Shown here piece after piece: positions 1-5,687 of a stretch of 8,171 nt of DNA; the stretch's first letter is position 1; each line of letters starts with the position of its first letter. Below the pieces are notes generated by a model that saw only the letters and a program-made list of their open reading frames with translations, made no database searches and was not told where the DNA came from. Source of the stretch: Deltaproteobacteria bacterium (GTDB taxonomy: Bacteria; Desulfobacterota_B; Binatia; UBA9968). The stretch is from NCBI GenBank assembly GCA_030620935.1, contig JAUXIP010000074.1:1-8171 (forward strand), read 5' to 3'. The translations under genes were made by a program, and so were the position numbers.

Positions 1-559
1 AACGGTAGGCTATACTCCCCACGGGTTTCAAGTGACACACCCCGGTAAATGCTTCAAATCGGCGGCGCGGCTCCGAACGGCTGATCAGCAACGACGCCCC
101 GTCAATCCTTTCTCGGGAAGAAACCCGGATGGGCCGGCCGTTCAGCGTAGCCCCCACGCCCTTGACCGCACGGTAGAGCTCTTCTTTTACCGGGTTATAG
201 ACCACCCCTACCGTCGGATCTCCGTCCACAACCAACGCGATAGATACGGCAAATTGCGGGACCCCCTCAATAAATTCTTTGGTCCCGTCTATGGGATCAA
301 TGACCCAGACACGGGAGATCGCGAGCCTCTCCGCGTTGTCATTATTTTCCTCGGACAGCCATCCATCCGCCGGAAAGCGACCCAAAAGGATTTCATGGAT
401 TTTCCGATTGGCTTCGAGATCCGCCGTCGTCACAGGATTATTCTTTCCCTTTTCTTCAATCCGGTAGTCTTTGCCGTAGAGAGCCATGATGATCTCTCCG
501 GCCTCCCTGGCGGCCTTCTCAGCTATCTCAACCTCCTCAGCAAAATGATCAGTACTCAT
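1..559 (-). CDS. Inositol monophosphatase / CysQ-like phosphatase (3' end cut off)
   Basis: Reading leftward from an ATG at 557-559, 186 codons stay open to the window edge, so the C-terminus is missing (the family is usually about 250-270 residues). The protein belongs to the Mg-dependent, Li-sensitive FIG superfamily that hydrolyses inositol phosphates, fructose-1,6-bisphosphate or 3'-phosphoadenosine 5'-phosphate. Visible are NPVTTAD (residues 41-47), the SEE metal-binding motif (E70/E71) and WVIDPIDGTKEF (85-96) with metal ligands D88 and D91. GSIAYR at the edge is the start of the family's C-terminal G-S-x-A motif. The TKEF ending is more like CysQ bisphosphate nucleotidases than SuhB, whose motif normally ends in TNFxxG, so PAP is a possible substrate; this is inference. 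An AGAGGA Shine-Dalgarno sits 4 nt before the ATG. The gene lies 94 bp downstream of pncA in the same direction and is probably co-transcribed with it. Family is secure, substrate is not. Confidence 0.9.
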   Translation of the reverse strand, partial: MSTDHFAEEVEIAEKAAREAGEIIMALYGKDYRIEEKGKNNPVTTADLEANRKIHEILLGRFPADGWLSEENNDNAERLAISRVWVIDPIDGTKEFIEGVPQFAVSIALVVDGDPTVGVVYNPVKEELYRAVKGVGATLNGRPIRVSSRERIDGASLLISRSEPRRRFEAFTGVCHLKPVGSIAYR

Positions 560-653
560 CACATCCTCTCTTCGACCTTCTCTCTTGCAAGCATCAACGC
601 AGGATTGAAGGAAAACGGCTAAAGTATGGAGCAGCGGAATTTTTATATCGGGG

Positions 654-1235
654 TCACGCAGAAAGAGGCGAAAAATCTTTGGCCTTCTCTGCGCCCGAAC
701 GGATCATCTCCGCAATCGCGCGCTCCGAATCGCCAGGCTGTAGGTCCACCCCGCGGATGGCATCATCGAGTACGACGACTCTGAATCCCTCCTTAAGCCC
801 GTCGAGAACCGTATGCTTCACACAATAGTCCGTCGCCAAACCACCCACAATTATTCGTTCTACATTGCGTTGGCGCAAGATATCAGCCAAACTTACTCCT
901 TTAGTGTCCGTCCCCTGGAACCCGGAATAACCATCCTCGTCCAGGTCCACTCCTTTAGAAACAATCTTCGCATCCTCGGGTAGTTTGAGTTCCGGATGAA
1001 AATACGCCCCCTTGCTCCCCCGGACGCAGTGCGAGGGCCACACACCCCCGAAGTTTTTGAAATGACTCGTCCATTCGGGGTGCCAGTCACGCGCCGCTAC
1101 AATGGTGAGACCGGCTGTTTTGAATTTTTCGATATAGCGATTCAGTACCGGGACCACTTGATCACCCTCGGTAACCGGGAGGGTCCCGCCGGGACAGAAA
1201 TCGTTCTGAACATCTACTATAATAAGGGCATCCAT
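654..1235 (-). CDS. pncA: Nicotinamidase (pyrazinamidase-type, PncA)
   Basis: A 193-residue cytoplasmic amidase of the isochorismatase-like fold. It would hydrolyse nicotinamide to nicotinate and ammonia, feeding the Preiss-Handler route of NAD salvage. The catalytic triad is complete: D8 in IIVDVQNDF, K94 in VSKG, and C138 in GGLATDYCV. Metal-binding residues are D50 and H52 in ARDWHP and H69 in WPSHC. FSPLSA at the C-terminus and the overall length are normal for bacterial PncA. The ATG at 1233-1235 directly precedes the conserved first strand, so the start is firm, although the Shine-Dalgarno is weak (AAGG about 18 nt upstream). A near-consensus promoter lies just upstream (1268-1295), and an inverted repeat around its -35 box suggests repressor control. 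The phosphatase gene follows 94 bp downstream. An isochorismatase of other specificity is less likely, given the D-H-H metal site and ATDYCV motif. Confidence 0.95.
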   Translation of the reverse strand: MDALIIVDVQNDFCPGGTLPVTEGDQVVPVLNRYIEKFKTAGLTIVAARDWHPEWTSHFKNFGGVWPSHCVRGSKGAYFHPELKLPEDAKIVSKGVDLDEDGYSGFQGTDTKGVSLADILRQRNVERIIVGGLATDYCVKHTVLDGLKEGFRVVVLDDAIRGVDLQPGDSERAIAEMIRSGAEKAKDFSPLSA

Positions 1236-1238
1236 ACC

Positions 1239-1252
1239 GTTCGAGGTCGAAC
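1239..1252. repeat. Short palindrome in the pncA leader
   Basis: GTTCGA and TCGAAC flank GG to give a 14-bp dyad just upstream of the pncA start codon. In pncA mRNA it could form a 5-bp stem with a 4-nt loop. It could also be a second protein site between the transcription start and the ATG. It has the opposite half-site order (GTTC then GAAC) from the Gram-positive LexA box. A 6-bp-arm dyad may occur by chance. Confidence 0.3.
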
Positions 1253-1267
1253 CTTGTATTGTATCTC

Positions 1268-1295
1268 ATTATAAAGGAAGATGAGACCGTTTCAA
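1268..1295 (-). promoter_or_regulatory. Sigma70-like promoter for pncA
   Basis: On the minus strand TTGAAA (plus 1290-1295; 5 of 6 to consensus) is followed by 16 bp and a perfect TATAAT (plus 1268-1273). Transcription would begin near 1261, giving a leader of about 25 nt before the pncA ATG at 1235. It is the best promoter match seen in the window. The -10 region contains the self-complementary TTATAA, so on the plus strand TATAAA (1270-1275), with a poor -35 TCGAAC (1247-1252) at 17 bp, could serve the HAD gene. Confidence 0.65.
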
Positions 1296-1308
1296 CAACA
1301 GTCTCATC
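1280..1308. promoter_or_regulatory. Perfect inverted repeat around the pncA -35 box, candidate operator
   Basis: GATGAGAC (1280-1287) and GTCTCATC (1301-1308) are exact reverse complements separated by 13 bp. Half-site centres are 21 bp apart, two helical turns, as expected for a dimeric DNA-binding protein contacting one face of the helix. The TTGAAA -35 box of pncA (1290-1295) lies between the arms, so a bound protein would block RNA polymerase. The same DNA is the leader of the plus-strand HAD gene, where it could also form an RNA hairpin with an 8-bp stem and 13-nt loop. The regulator is unknown; it does not look like an NrtR or NiaR site to me. Confidence 0.5.
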
Positions 1309-1324
1309 CTGCAAAAATCTTCTC

Positions 1325-2032
1325 ATGCCCATCAAAGCGATCTTCTTTGACGCTGCGGGAACTTTGATCAAGACGGCGCGACCGATCGGCGAGAGTTATG
1401 CCGCCGTGGCGGAAAAATATGGGCTGTCGGTTCCATCCGAAGAGATCGCGAAACGGTTCCGGGCTTGCTTTGCCTCTGCGCCTCCTCTCGCCTTTCCCGG
1501 GGCAGCGGCTGAGAATCTCGAAGAGTTGGAGCGTGCCTGGTGGAAAGAAGTCGTGCGAAAGATCTTTGAGCCTTGGGAGCCCTTTGACCGCTTCGATGAA
1601 TACTTCTCCGAGCTTTTTACATACTTTAGTGCTGCTGAAGCGTGGTCCCTTTATCCCGAGGTCAACCCAATCTTGTCCGACCTGAGGCAGCGCCGTCTCA
1701 TTCTCGAGGTCGTCTCTAACTTTGATTCCCGCCTCCTCGCCATCCTCGATCAACTGGGCATCGCCTCCTGTTTCGATTCGATTATCGTATCCAGCCGAGT
1801 AGGTTTCGCCAAGCCCGCGCCGGAGATCTTCCACGCGGCGCTACGATTGCACCGGCTTAAAGCGGCGGAAACCTTGCACGTCGGCGACAGCCTGGATAAA
1901 GATGCCAGCGGCGCCGCCGGTGCCGGCTTGAAAGGAATCCTGCTGGACCGCAATGGCGAAAAGGCCTTGGCTTTTTCGCCGATCATTCGGACTCTTAATG
2001 AGCTATTGCCTCTCATCGAGCAATCGATCTAA
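1325..2032 (+). CDS. HAD-superfamily hydrolase, subfamily IA, REG-2/HDHD3-like
   Basis: A 235-residue soluble phosphatase-like protein with all four HAD motifs: FFDAAGTL (nucleophile D9), SNF (S131), GFAKPAPEIF (K163) and HVGDSLDKD (D188, D193). Residues about 16-110 form the helical C1 cap of subfamily IA. The DAAGTL motif and the following PIGESYAAVAEKYGL segment match the REG-2-like (HDHD3) branch, whose members have DAxGT in place of DxDGT. The second Asp of motif I, the usual general acid/base, is therefore Ala here, as is typical of that branch. Physiological substrate is unknown. The ATG at 1325 was chosen because MPIKAIFFDAAGT starts right at the first strand. A TTG at 1259 in the same frame would add 22 unconserved residues running through the promoter/operator region. 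It is followed 62 bp later by the VOC gene and is divergent from pncA. Confidence 0.85.
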   Translation: MPIKAIFFDAAGTLIKTARPIGESYAAVAEKYGLSVPSEEIAKRFRACFASAPPLAFPGAAAENLEELERAWWKEVVRKIFEPWEPFDRFDEYFSELFTYFSAAEAWSLYPEVNPILSDLRQRRLILEVVSNFDSRLLAILDQLGIASCFDSIIVSSRVGFAKPAPEIFHAALRLHRLKAAETLHVGDSLDKDASGAAGAGLKGILLDRNGEKALAFSPIIRTLNELLPLIEQSI

Positions 2033-2094
2033 GATATGCTTTATATATCTCCGTGGCGTAAGAATGGTCCTGAGGCGAAAAGGAGGAATAGACC

Positions 2095-2631
2095 ATGGCT
2101 AAAAATGTCGCCAAACGAGTCGAGGCCGTGCCCGAATCAACACCGGTCAAAGTCAAAAAAGTAGGTCACGTTGTCTTTCGCGTCAACAACGTGGAGCAGA
2201 CGACAAAATTCTGGACGGATATCATGGGGTTTCGGATCTCGGACCGCAATGAAAAGGGCATGGTGTTTCTCCGCAACGCTTCAGATCATCACACCATCGG
2301 GTTGGCAGCAGCAGCCGAAGCAGGCGAGCTGCCGAAAAAGAACCGCCCTGGATTCGATCATTGCGCCTTGGAAGTCGGGAGCATATCGGAGCTGTTTGAG
2401 ATCCGCGATTTTCTGCGCGCAAAAAACATTCCCATCACATTCGAGGGGCGCAAAGGGCCGGGCTGCAACACCGGCATCGAATTCCTGGACCCGAACGGCT
2501 ACACCATCGAGCTTTACGCGGCGATGGACCAGATCGGGCCGGATGGCAAGAGCCGCCCTGCCAGTGAGTGGATACGGGCGAAATCTCTCGAAGAGGCCGT
2601 GGCCAATCCGGTTCGGGGCGCTAAGTATTAA
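2095..2631 (+). CDS. VOC-superfamily (glyoxalase / extradiol dioxygenase-like) protein
   Basis: A 178-residue cytoplasmic protein with two beta-alpha-beta-beta-beta modules, residues about 22-72 and 86-142, after a Lys/Val-rich N-terminal extension of about 20 residues. Predicted metal ligands are H25 (VGHVVFRV), H89 (GFDHCALEV) and E139 (GYTIELY), the usual H-H-E set of Fe(II) or other divalent metal VOC enzymes. FLRNASDHHTIGL (58-70) resembles the corresponding segment of type I extradiol dioxygenases, so a ring-cleaving dioxygenase or a related isomerase/lyase is possible. At one VOC pair it is shorter than a classic two-domain BphC or XylE. The start is firm: a perfect AGGAGG at 2081-2086 lies 8 nt before the ATG. 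The gene sits between the HAD and binding-protein genes and is likely co-transcribed with both. Reaction is not assigned. Confidence 0.85.
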   Translation: MAKNVAKRVEAVPESTPVKVKKVGHVVFRVNNVEQTTKFWTDIMGFRISDRNEKGMVFLRNASDHHTIGLAAAAEAGELPKKNRPGFDHCALEVGSISELFEIRDFLRAKNIPITFEGRKGPGCNTGIEFLDPNGYTIELYAAMDQIGPDGKSRPASEWIRAKSLEEAVANPVRGAKY

Positions 2632-2680
2632 CCACCCGCGCACAAAAAAATATTCCTGATCAAGCTAAAGGCCTACAATA

Positions 2681-3562
2681 TTGGACGTTATACGCGTCAC
2701 CGGTTATCACCGTCGGCCTGCCCACCTGGTCGCCGAACACCAAGGTTTTTTTGCTAAAGAGGGGCTGGAGATTAACTTTCACCAGGCGACCTTTGCCCCG
2801 GACCATAACCGGGGCATGGCCGAGGGACGGTGGGACCTCAGTCTGAGCAGCGCCGATACCATGATCGCCCGGACTACCAGGGACAACGTCGATTTCCTCC
2901 TCTTCATGCAGGCCGAAGAAGGACTCAACGCCGGCCTCATAGGCCGTCCCGAAATCACTTCTCTCGATCAACTGCGGGGAAAGTTGTTAGCCGGGGATCC
3001 CGGAGATTCCAATCTCGATCTTATCCGGAGAAAAATTCTTCGGAGCCACGGGATTTATGAAAATGAGTATCGGGTTGCAATAATCGGCAGCTCCCCGAAG
3101 CGGTTCGAGGCCTTCATGCAAGGAAAGGTGGTAGCTGCCATGCTCACTCCCCCCTCGACGGAAAAGGCTTTAGCCGGCGGCGGGGTCCTTCTAGCCAAGG
3201 CCGACGAATACGTTCCTCAATGGCCTCTCACCTGCGGATGGAGTCTCAGAAAATGGCTTGAGAGCCATCGTGAGCTGGTCGTCCGCTTTATTCGTGCCTG
3301 GATCGAGGCCACGGATTGGCTTCTTCAACCCGAACACCGGGAGGAAACACTACAGCTCATTATGGAAAAAGAACATCTCAACCGGGACAGAGCGGAGCAT
3401 ACTTATCACAGGGTCGTGCCTAAGGCACGCATCAATCCCGCGGCTTTGCGCAAGGTTTTGGACTTGCGCGTTGAAATGGACGTCTATCCGCCCCCGCATA
3501 GCCCTCCTGAGCGCTTTTACGATACCAGCTACTGGCGCGAGGCAACCGGCCTTCCTTCCTAG
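2681..3562 (+). CDS. NMT1/THI5- or SsuA-like substrate-binding protein without signal peptide
   Basis: A 293-residue periplasmic-binding-protein type 2 fold. HLVAEHQGFFAKEGLEINF (15-33) is the hallmark N-terminal segment of nitrate/sulfonate/taurine and THI5-like ligand-binding proteins. It is followed by GMAEGRWDLSLSSADTMI (45-62) and SLDQLRGKLLAGDPGDSNLD (94-113), the usual ligand-loop region. The start is TTG at 2681, with AAAGG 9 nt upstream; an in-frame TAA at 2666-2668 excludes a longer protein. The N-terminus goes straight into the first strand with no signal peptide or lipobox, so the protein is predicted to stay in the cytoplasm, and no ABC permease or ATPase lies nearby. It may be an intracellular binding/sensor protein, or an enzyme on this fold, as some family members are. 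The CCCFC motif of eukaryotic Thi5 is not visible. It starts 49 bp after the VOC stop and probably ends the operon. Confidence 0.75.
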   Translation: MDVIRVTGYHRRPAHLVAEHQGFFAKEGLEINFHQATFAPDHNRGMAEGRWDLSLSSADTMIARTTRDNVDFLLFMQAEEGLNAGLIGRPEITSLDQLRGKLLAGDPGDSNLDLIRRKILRSHGIYENEYRVAIIGSSPKRFEAFMQGKVVAAMLTPPSTEKALAGGGVLLAKADEYVPQWPLTCGWSLRKWLESHRELVVRFIRAWIEATDWLLQPEHREETLQLIMEKEHLNRDRAEHTYHRVVPKARINPAALRKVLDLRVEMDVYPPPHSPPERFYDTSYWREATGLPS

Positions 3563-3599
3563 AAAAAATAGGCCCTGTTCAGAAAGTACGTGAATCTCT

Positions 3600-3633
3600 A
3601 GAGAATCAGCGACGCCAGAGAATCAGCGACGCC
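3600..3633. repeat. Exact 17-bp tandem duplication
   Basis: AGAGAATCAGCGACGCC occurs twice in immediate succession, at 3600-3616 and 3617-3633. The copies are identical, which points to a recent slippage or duplication event at the left side of the gene-free block. It encodes no protein in a credible frame. Confidence 0.9.
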
Positions 3634-3718
3634 GGGAGACTGAGCGCGACCTCGACGTAGGAGCGGGGGCGCCCACCGAGCCCTGGCCGAGAAGGAAAGC
3701 CGGAACTGACCGAGGCAA

Positions 3719-3738
3719 GGTGGCCACTGGTGGCCACC
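3719..3738. repeat. 10-bp tandem repeat with palindromic units
   Basis: GGTGGCCACT (3719-3728) is followed directly by GGTGGCCACC (3729-3738). The second unit is a perfect 10-bp palindrome and the first differs only in its last base. Either unit can pair with itself or with the other, so the site could form a cruciform or RNA stem. Confidence 0.8.
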
Positions 3739-3771
3739 GCCGAGGGACTTCCGGAAGGACTTCCGCTCGGC
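3739..3771. repeat. Nested inverted and direct repeats
   Basis: GCCGAG (3739-3744) and CTCGGC (3766-3771) are reverse complements enclosing two direct copies of GGACTTCCG (3745-3753 and 3757-3765, period 12). The palindrome CTTCCGGAAG (3748-3757) lies across their junction. An inverted partial copy, CGAAGTCC, recurs at 3809-3816. The arrangement suggests a foldable DNA or RNA element, not random GC-rich sequence. Confidence 0.65.
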
Positions 3772-3898
3772 CGGGGCTGGAAGGGCCGCGATGAGAGGCG
3801 CGGGAGCGCGAAGTCCTTCGGGCGTCGCATTTTCCGTTAGAGCCAGCACGTAACTTCCCAACAAAGCCAAACAATAACGTTCTCACCCCCCGCTACAA

Positions 3899-3916
3899 AT
3901 TTTGGTTTCACAAAAT
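3899..3916. promoter_or_regulatory. Inverted repeat in the MFS gene leader
   Basis: ATTTTG (3899-3904) and CAAAAT (3911-3916) are perfect 6-bp arms around a 6-bp centre, about 46 bp before the MFS start codon. The size and symmetry suit a small dimeric regulator, but no strong promoter could be placed against it and the match could be coincidental. Confidence 0.3.
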
Positions 3917-3962
3917 CGCGCTGTCTTGGAGTTTCGAACCGATCCTTGATACAAAAAGAGGC

Positions 3963-5255
3963 GTGCCATCCTCGAACAGCGCCGAGCAAGCAACCAAGAC
4001 AAAATTTTTCTACGGCTGGATAATCGTCGCTGTCGGCTTTCTCGCCCACATCGCCTCCGCCTTCTCGATATCGAGCACGCTCAGTGTCTTTCTAAAACCC
4101 CTCTCCGAAGACCTGGAATTTTCGCGGGGCGTCTTTTCGCTCGTCCGCTCGGGAGAGATCCTCATTATCGCGGCCGCGGCGCCGTTGATCGGCTCGCTTA
4201 TAGACCGACACGGCGGCAGGTGGCTCATGGTCACGGGCGGTTTGGTTTCAGGGGTGGGCTTTCTCCTCCTCGGCCGGGCGAGGAATTTCTGGCAGTTCAT
4301 GCTCCTCCGCTGGCTCCTGGTCAGTCCGGGCGACGCGCTCATGGGGCAGATGGTGGTGAACGTGTCGATCTCGCGTTGGTTCATCCGCATGCGCGGCCGC
4401 GCGCTCGCCCTGGCCGGCATGGGCCACAGCCTAACCAAAGTCGTAATGCCTCTGTTTGCGGCCTCGCTCATCGTGGCCATCGGATGGCGCGCGACTTGGG
4501 CCGTCTTCGGCGTTCTGACGCTGGTGTTGGTCGTCGCCCCTTCTCTATTCCTTATGCACCGGCGCCCGGAGGACTTGGGACTGCTGCCGGACGGAAGGTC
4601 ACCCGATCAAGAGGACAGCGCCGCGCCTGCGGACCCGGCCGGTTCTGCGAAGGCGCACCGGAGCGCCATCGCCGACGTCGCCTGGAGTCGCCGCGAAGCG
4701 CTCGGCACTCCGGCCTTCTGGCTCATCGTCACCACTTTCGGCGTTGCCGGTGTCGGCATAACTGGCTTGAACCTTCACGTCTTCGCTTTCGTTAGCGATC
4801 AGGGCCACCCAGCGCTCGTGGCAGCTGCTATCTTGAGCATCATAGCTTTCATGCAGTTCAGCACGCCTATCGCATGGGGGCTGTTCACCGAGCGCTGGGA
4901 TATCGCCAGGCTCATCATGGCGAAGTTTTTGATTCAAGCCGCGGGGCTCTGGTGGGCGCTCTCCGTCCCCGGGCTCTTTTCCCTCTACGGCGGCTTTTTT
5001 CTGTACGGCATCGGGATGGGCGGGTCCTCCATCCTGGCAGAAATGATCTGGGCCAACTATTTTGGACGCATCTCGCTCGGAAGAATCCGCGGCATGGGCT
5101 GGCTCATCACCCATGTCCTCGCGGCCGCCGGGCCGCCCTTTTTCGGTTTTCTCTTCGACGTCACCGGAAGTTATTTCCTTTCCTTCAGCATCTTCATCGG
5201 CCTGCTTTTCGCCTCGGCCTTCCTCAGCCTCTTCCTCCGCCCACCGAAAAAATAG
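3963..5255 (+). CDS. MFS permease, OxlT/monocarboxylate-transporter-like
   Basis: A 430-residue inner-membrane carrier with about 12 hydrophobic segments in two halves of six, joined by a hydrophilic loop at residues about 198-247. KFFYGWIIVAVGFL (14-27) is the characteristic first membrane segment of OxlT/MCT-like bacterial MFS proteins. GSLIDRHGGR (77-86) is the MFS loop 2-3 signature. The family exchanges or imports small carboxylates such as oxalate, formate, lactate or pyruvate, so a carboxylate substrate is a reasonable inference; no residue here fixes it. The start is taken as GTG at 3963, 13 codons before the conserved KFFYGW. It is uncertain because GAGG lies only 1 nt upstream and the frame is open well upstream without an ATG. 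It stands alone between the repeat block and the toxin-antitoxin pair. Confidence 0.85.
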   Translation: MPSSNSAEQATKTKFFYGWIIVAVGFLAHIASAFSISSTLSVFLKPLSEDLEFSRGVFSLVRSGEILIIAAAAPLIGSLIDRHGGRWLMVTGGLVSGVGFLLLGRARNFWQFMLLRWLLVSPGDALMGQMVVNVSISRWFIRMRGRALALAGMGHSLTKVVMPLFAASLIVAIGWRATWAVFGVLTLVLVVAPSLFLMHRRPEDLGLLPDGRSPDQEDSAAPADPAGSAKAHRSAIADVAWSRREALGTPAFWLIVTTFGVAGVGITGLNLHVFAFVSDQGHPALVAAAILSIIAFMQFSTPIAWGLFTERWDIARLIMAKFLIQAAGLWWALSVPGLFSLYGGFFLYGIGMGGSSILAEMIWANYFGRISLGRIRGMGWLITHVLAAAGPPFFGFLFDVTGSYFLSFSIFIGLLFASAFLSLFLRPPKK

Positions 5256-5343
5256 ACGCCAGCCCTGCTCTCGGCGCTCATCTTCCACTAAACAACGCCA
5301 TCCTAATAATCCTCTCTTTCAGCCAACAGGCTTGCAATTATTC

Positions 5344-5353
5344 GCTTATAAGC
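5344..5353. promoter_or_regulatory. Palindrome and weak promoter before the toxin-antitoxin pair
   Basis: GCTTATAAGC is a perfect 10-bp palindrome 13 bp before the toxin start codon. It lies inside a possible promoter, TTGCAA (5332-5337), 16 bp, TAAACT (5354-5359), each hexamer matching 4 of 6. Antitoxins of this class usually repress their own operon by binding such palindromes, so it is a reasonable HigA-type operator. The promoter call itself is weak. Confidence 0.4.
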
Positions 5354-5366
5354 TAAACTGGACGGG

Positions 5367-5687
5367 GTGGAAATCCGGCACTATCTTACGGCATCCGGCA
5401 AGGACCCATATCAACAATGGCTTGACGAGCTTAAGGATCTAGAAGCCCGGGTTGTTGTTCAGCGTCGGATTGACCGGATAGTTGACGGGAATTTTGGTGA
5501 TCACAAGTTCTGTCAGGAAGGAGTCTGGGAATTGAGAATCCACTTTGGCCCAGGTTACCGAGTGTATTATGCGCAAGAGGGAAAGACGATCGTGCTATTA
5601 CTTTGTGGCGGATCAAAGCGTACTCAATCGGCAGATATCAAAGAAGCGGTACGATATTGGCTTGATTACCAGCGGAGGAAGAAATGA
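5367..5687 (+). CDS. RelE/ParE-superfamily toxin, HigB-like (addiction module killer protein)
   Basis: A 106-residue basic protein with the compact RelE/ParE fold. Recognisable are the N-terminal segment TASGKDPYQQWLDELKD (8-24), the core WELRIHFGPGYRVYY (54-68) that forms the central strands, and the closing LLLCGGSKRTQSADIKEA (77-94). This pattern is that of the phage-derived Gp49-like/COG3657 killer proteins. By analogy with the fold, it would be a ribosome-dependent mRNA endonuclease; R57, R65 and K84 are likely functional basic residues. The start is GTG at 5367, where the first strand begins; the ribosome site is poor (GGACGGG adjoining the start). Its TGA overlaps the antitoxin ATG in an ATGA, so the two are translationally coupled. 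Toxin-first order is typical of the higBA layout. It looks full length and intact. Confidence 0.88.
   Translation: MEIRHYLTASGKDPYQQWLDELKDLEARVVVQRRIDRIVDGNFGDHKFCQEGVWELRIHFGPGYRVYYAQEGKTIVLLLCGGSKRTQSADIKEAVRYWLDYQRRKK

Larger units (their letters stand above)
3563..3962. other. Gene-free, repeat-rich 400-bp interval
   Basis: No credible gene was found here. Three overlapping minus-strand reading frames are open between about 3598 and 3886, but they encode Arg/Pro/Ser-rich, domain-free sequence typical of high-GC non-coding DNA and have no convincing ribosome site. The stretch 3600-3840 is visibly more GC-rich than its flanks and contains tandem and inverted short repeats (annotated separately). 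From about 3850 the composition turns AT-richer and becomes the leader of the MFS gene. No T-run terminator is seen after the binding-protein stop. It may be a dispersed repeat, a decayed insertion or a structured RNA; none of these is established. Confidence 0.6.

Noticed and set aside
32..622. Plus-strand open frame of 196 codons at the left edge
   Set aside because: It is the antisense of the phosphatase gene, whose DPIDGT and SEE motifs read on the minus strand; the plus translation shows no domain.
1239..1252. LexA (SOS) box before pncA
   Set aside because: The Gram-positive LexA box is GAAC-N4-GTTC; here the half-sites are in the opposite order.
1259..1324. TTG-initiated 22-residue extension of the HAD protein
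   Set aside because: It would read through the promoter and operator region, has no conserved sequence, and the ATG at 1325 precedes the first conserved strand directly.
1304..1834. Minus-strand 176-codon frame opposite the HAD gene
   Set aside because: It is a shadow of the HAD gene, which carries all four family motifs on the plus strand.
3557..3571. CCTA-GAAAAAA-TAGG at the end of the binding-protein gene as a terminator
   Set aside because: The arms are only 4 bp and are not followed by a T run.
3598..3886. Three overlapping minus-strand frames of 74-90 codons in the gene-free block
   Set aside because: The translations are Arg/Pro/Ser/Ala-rich with no domain, three frames are open at once as expected for high-GC DNA without stops, and no ribosome site supports any of them.
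4599..5288. Minus-strand 229-codon frame opposite the OxlT-like MFS gene
   Set aside because: It is a Glu/Gly/Asp/Arg-rich translation, as expected from the antisense of a hydrophobic membrane protein; the MFS signatures are on the plus strand.
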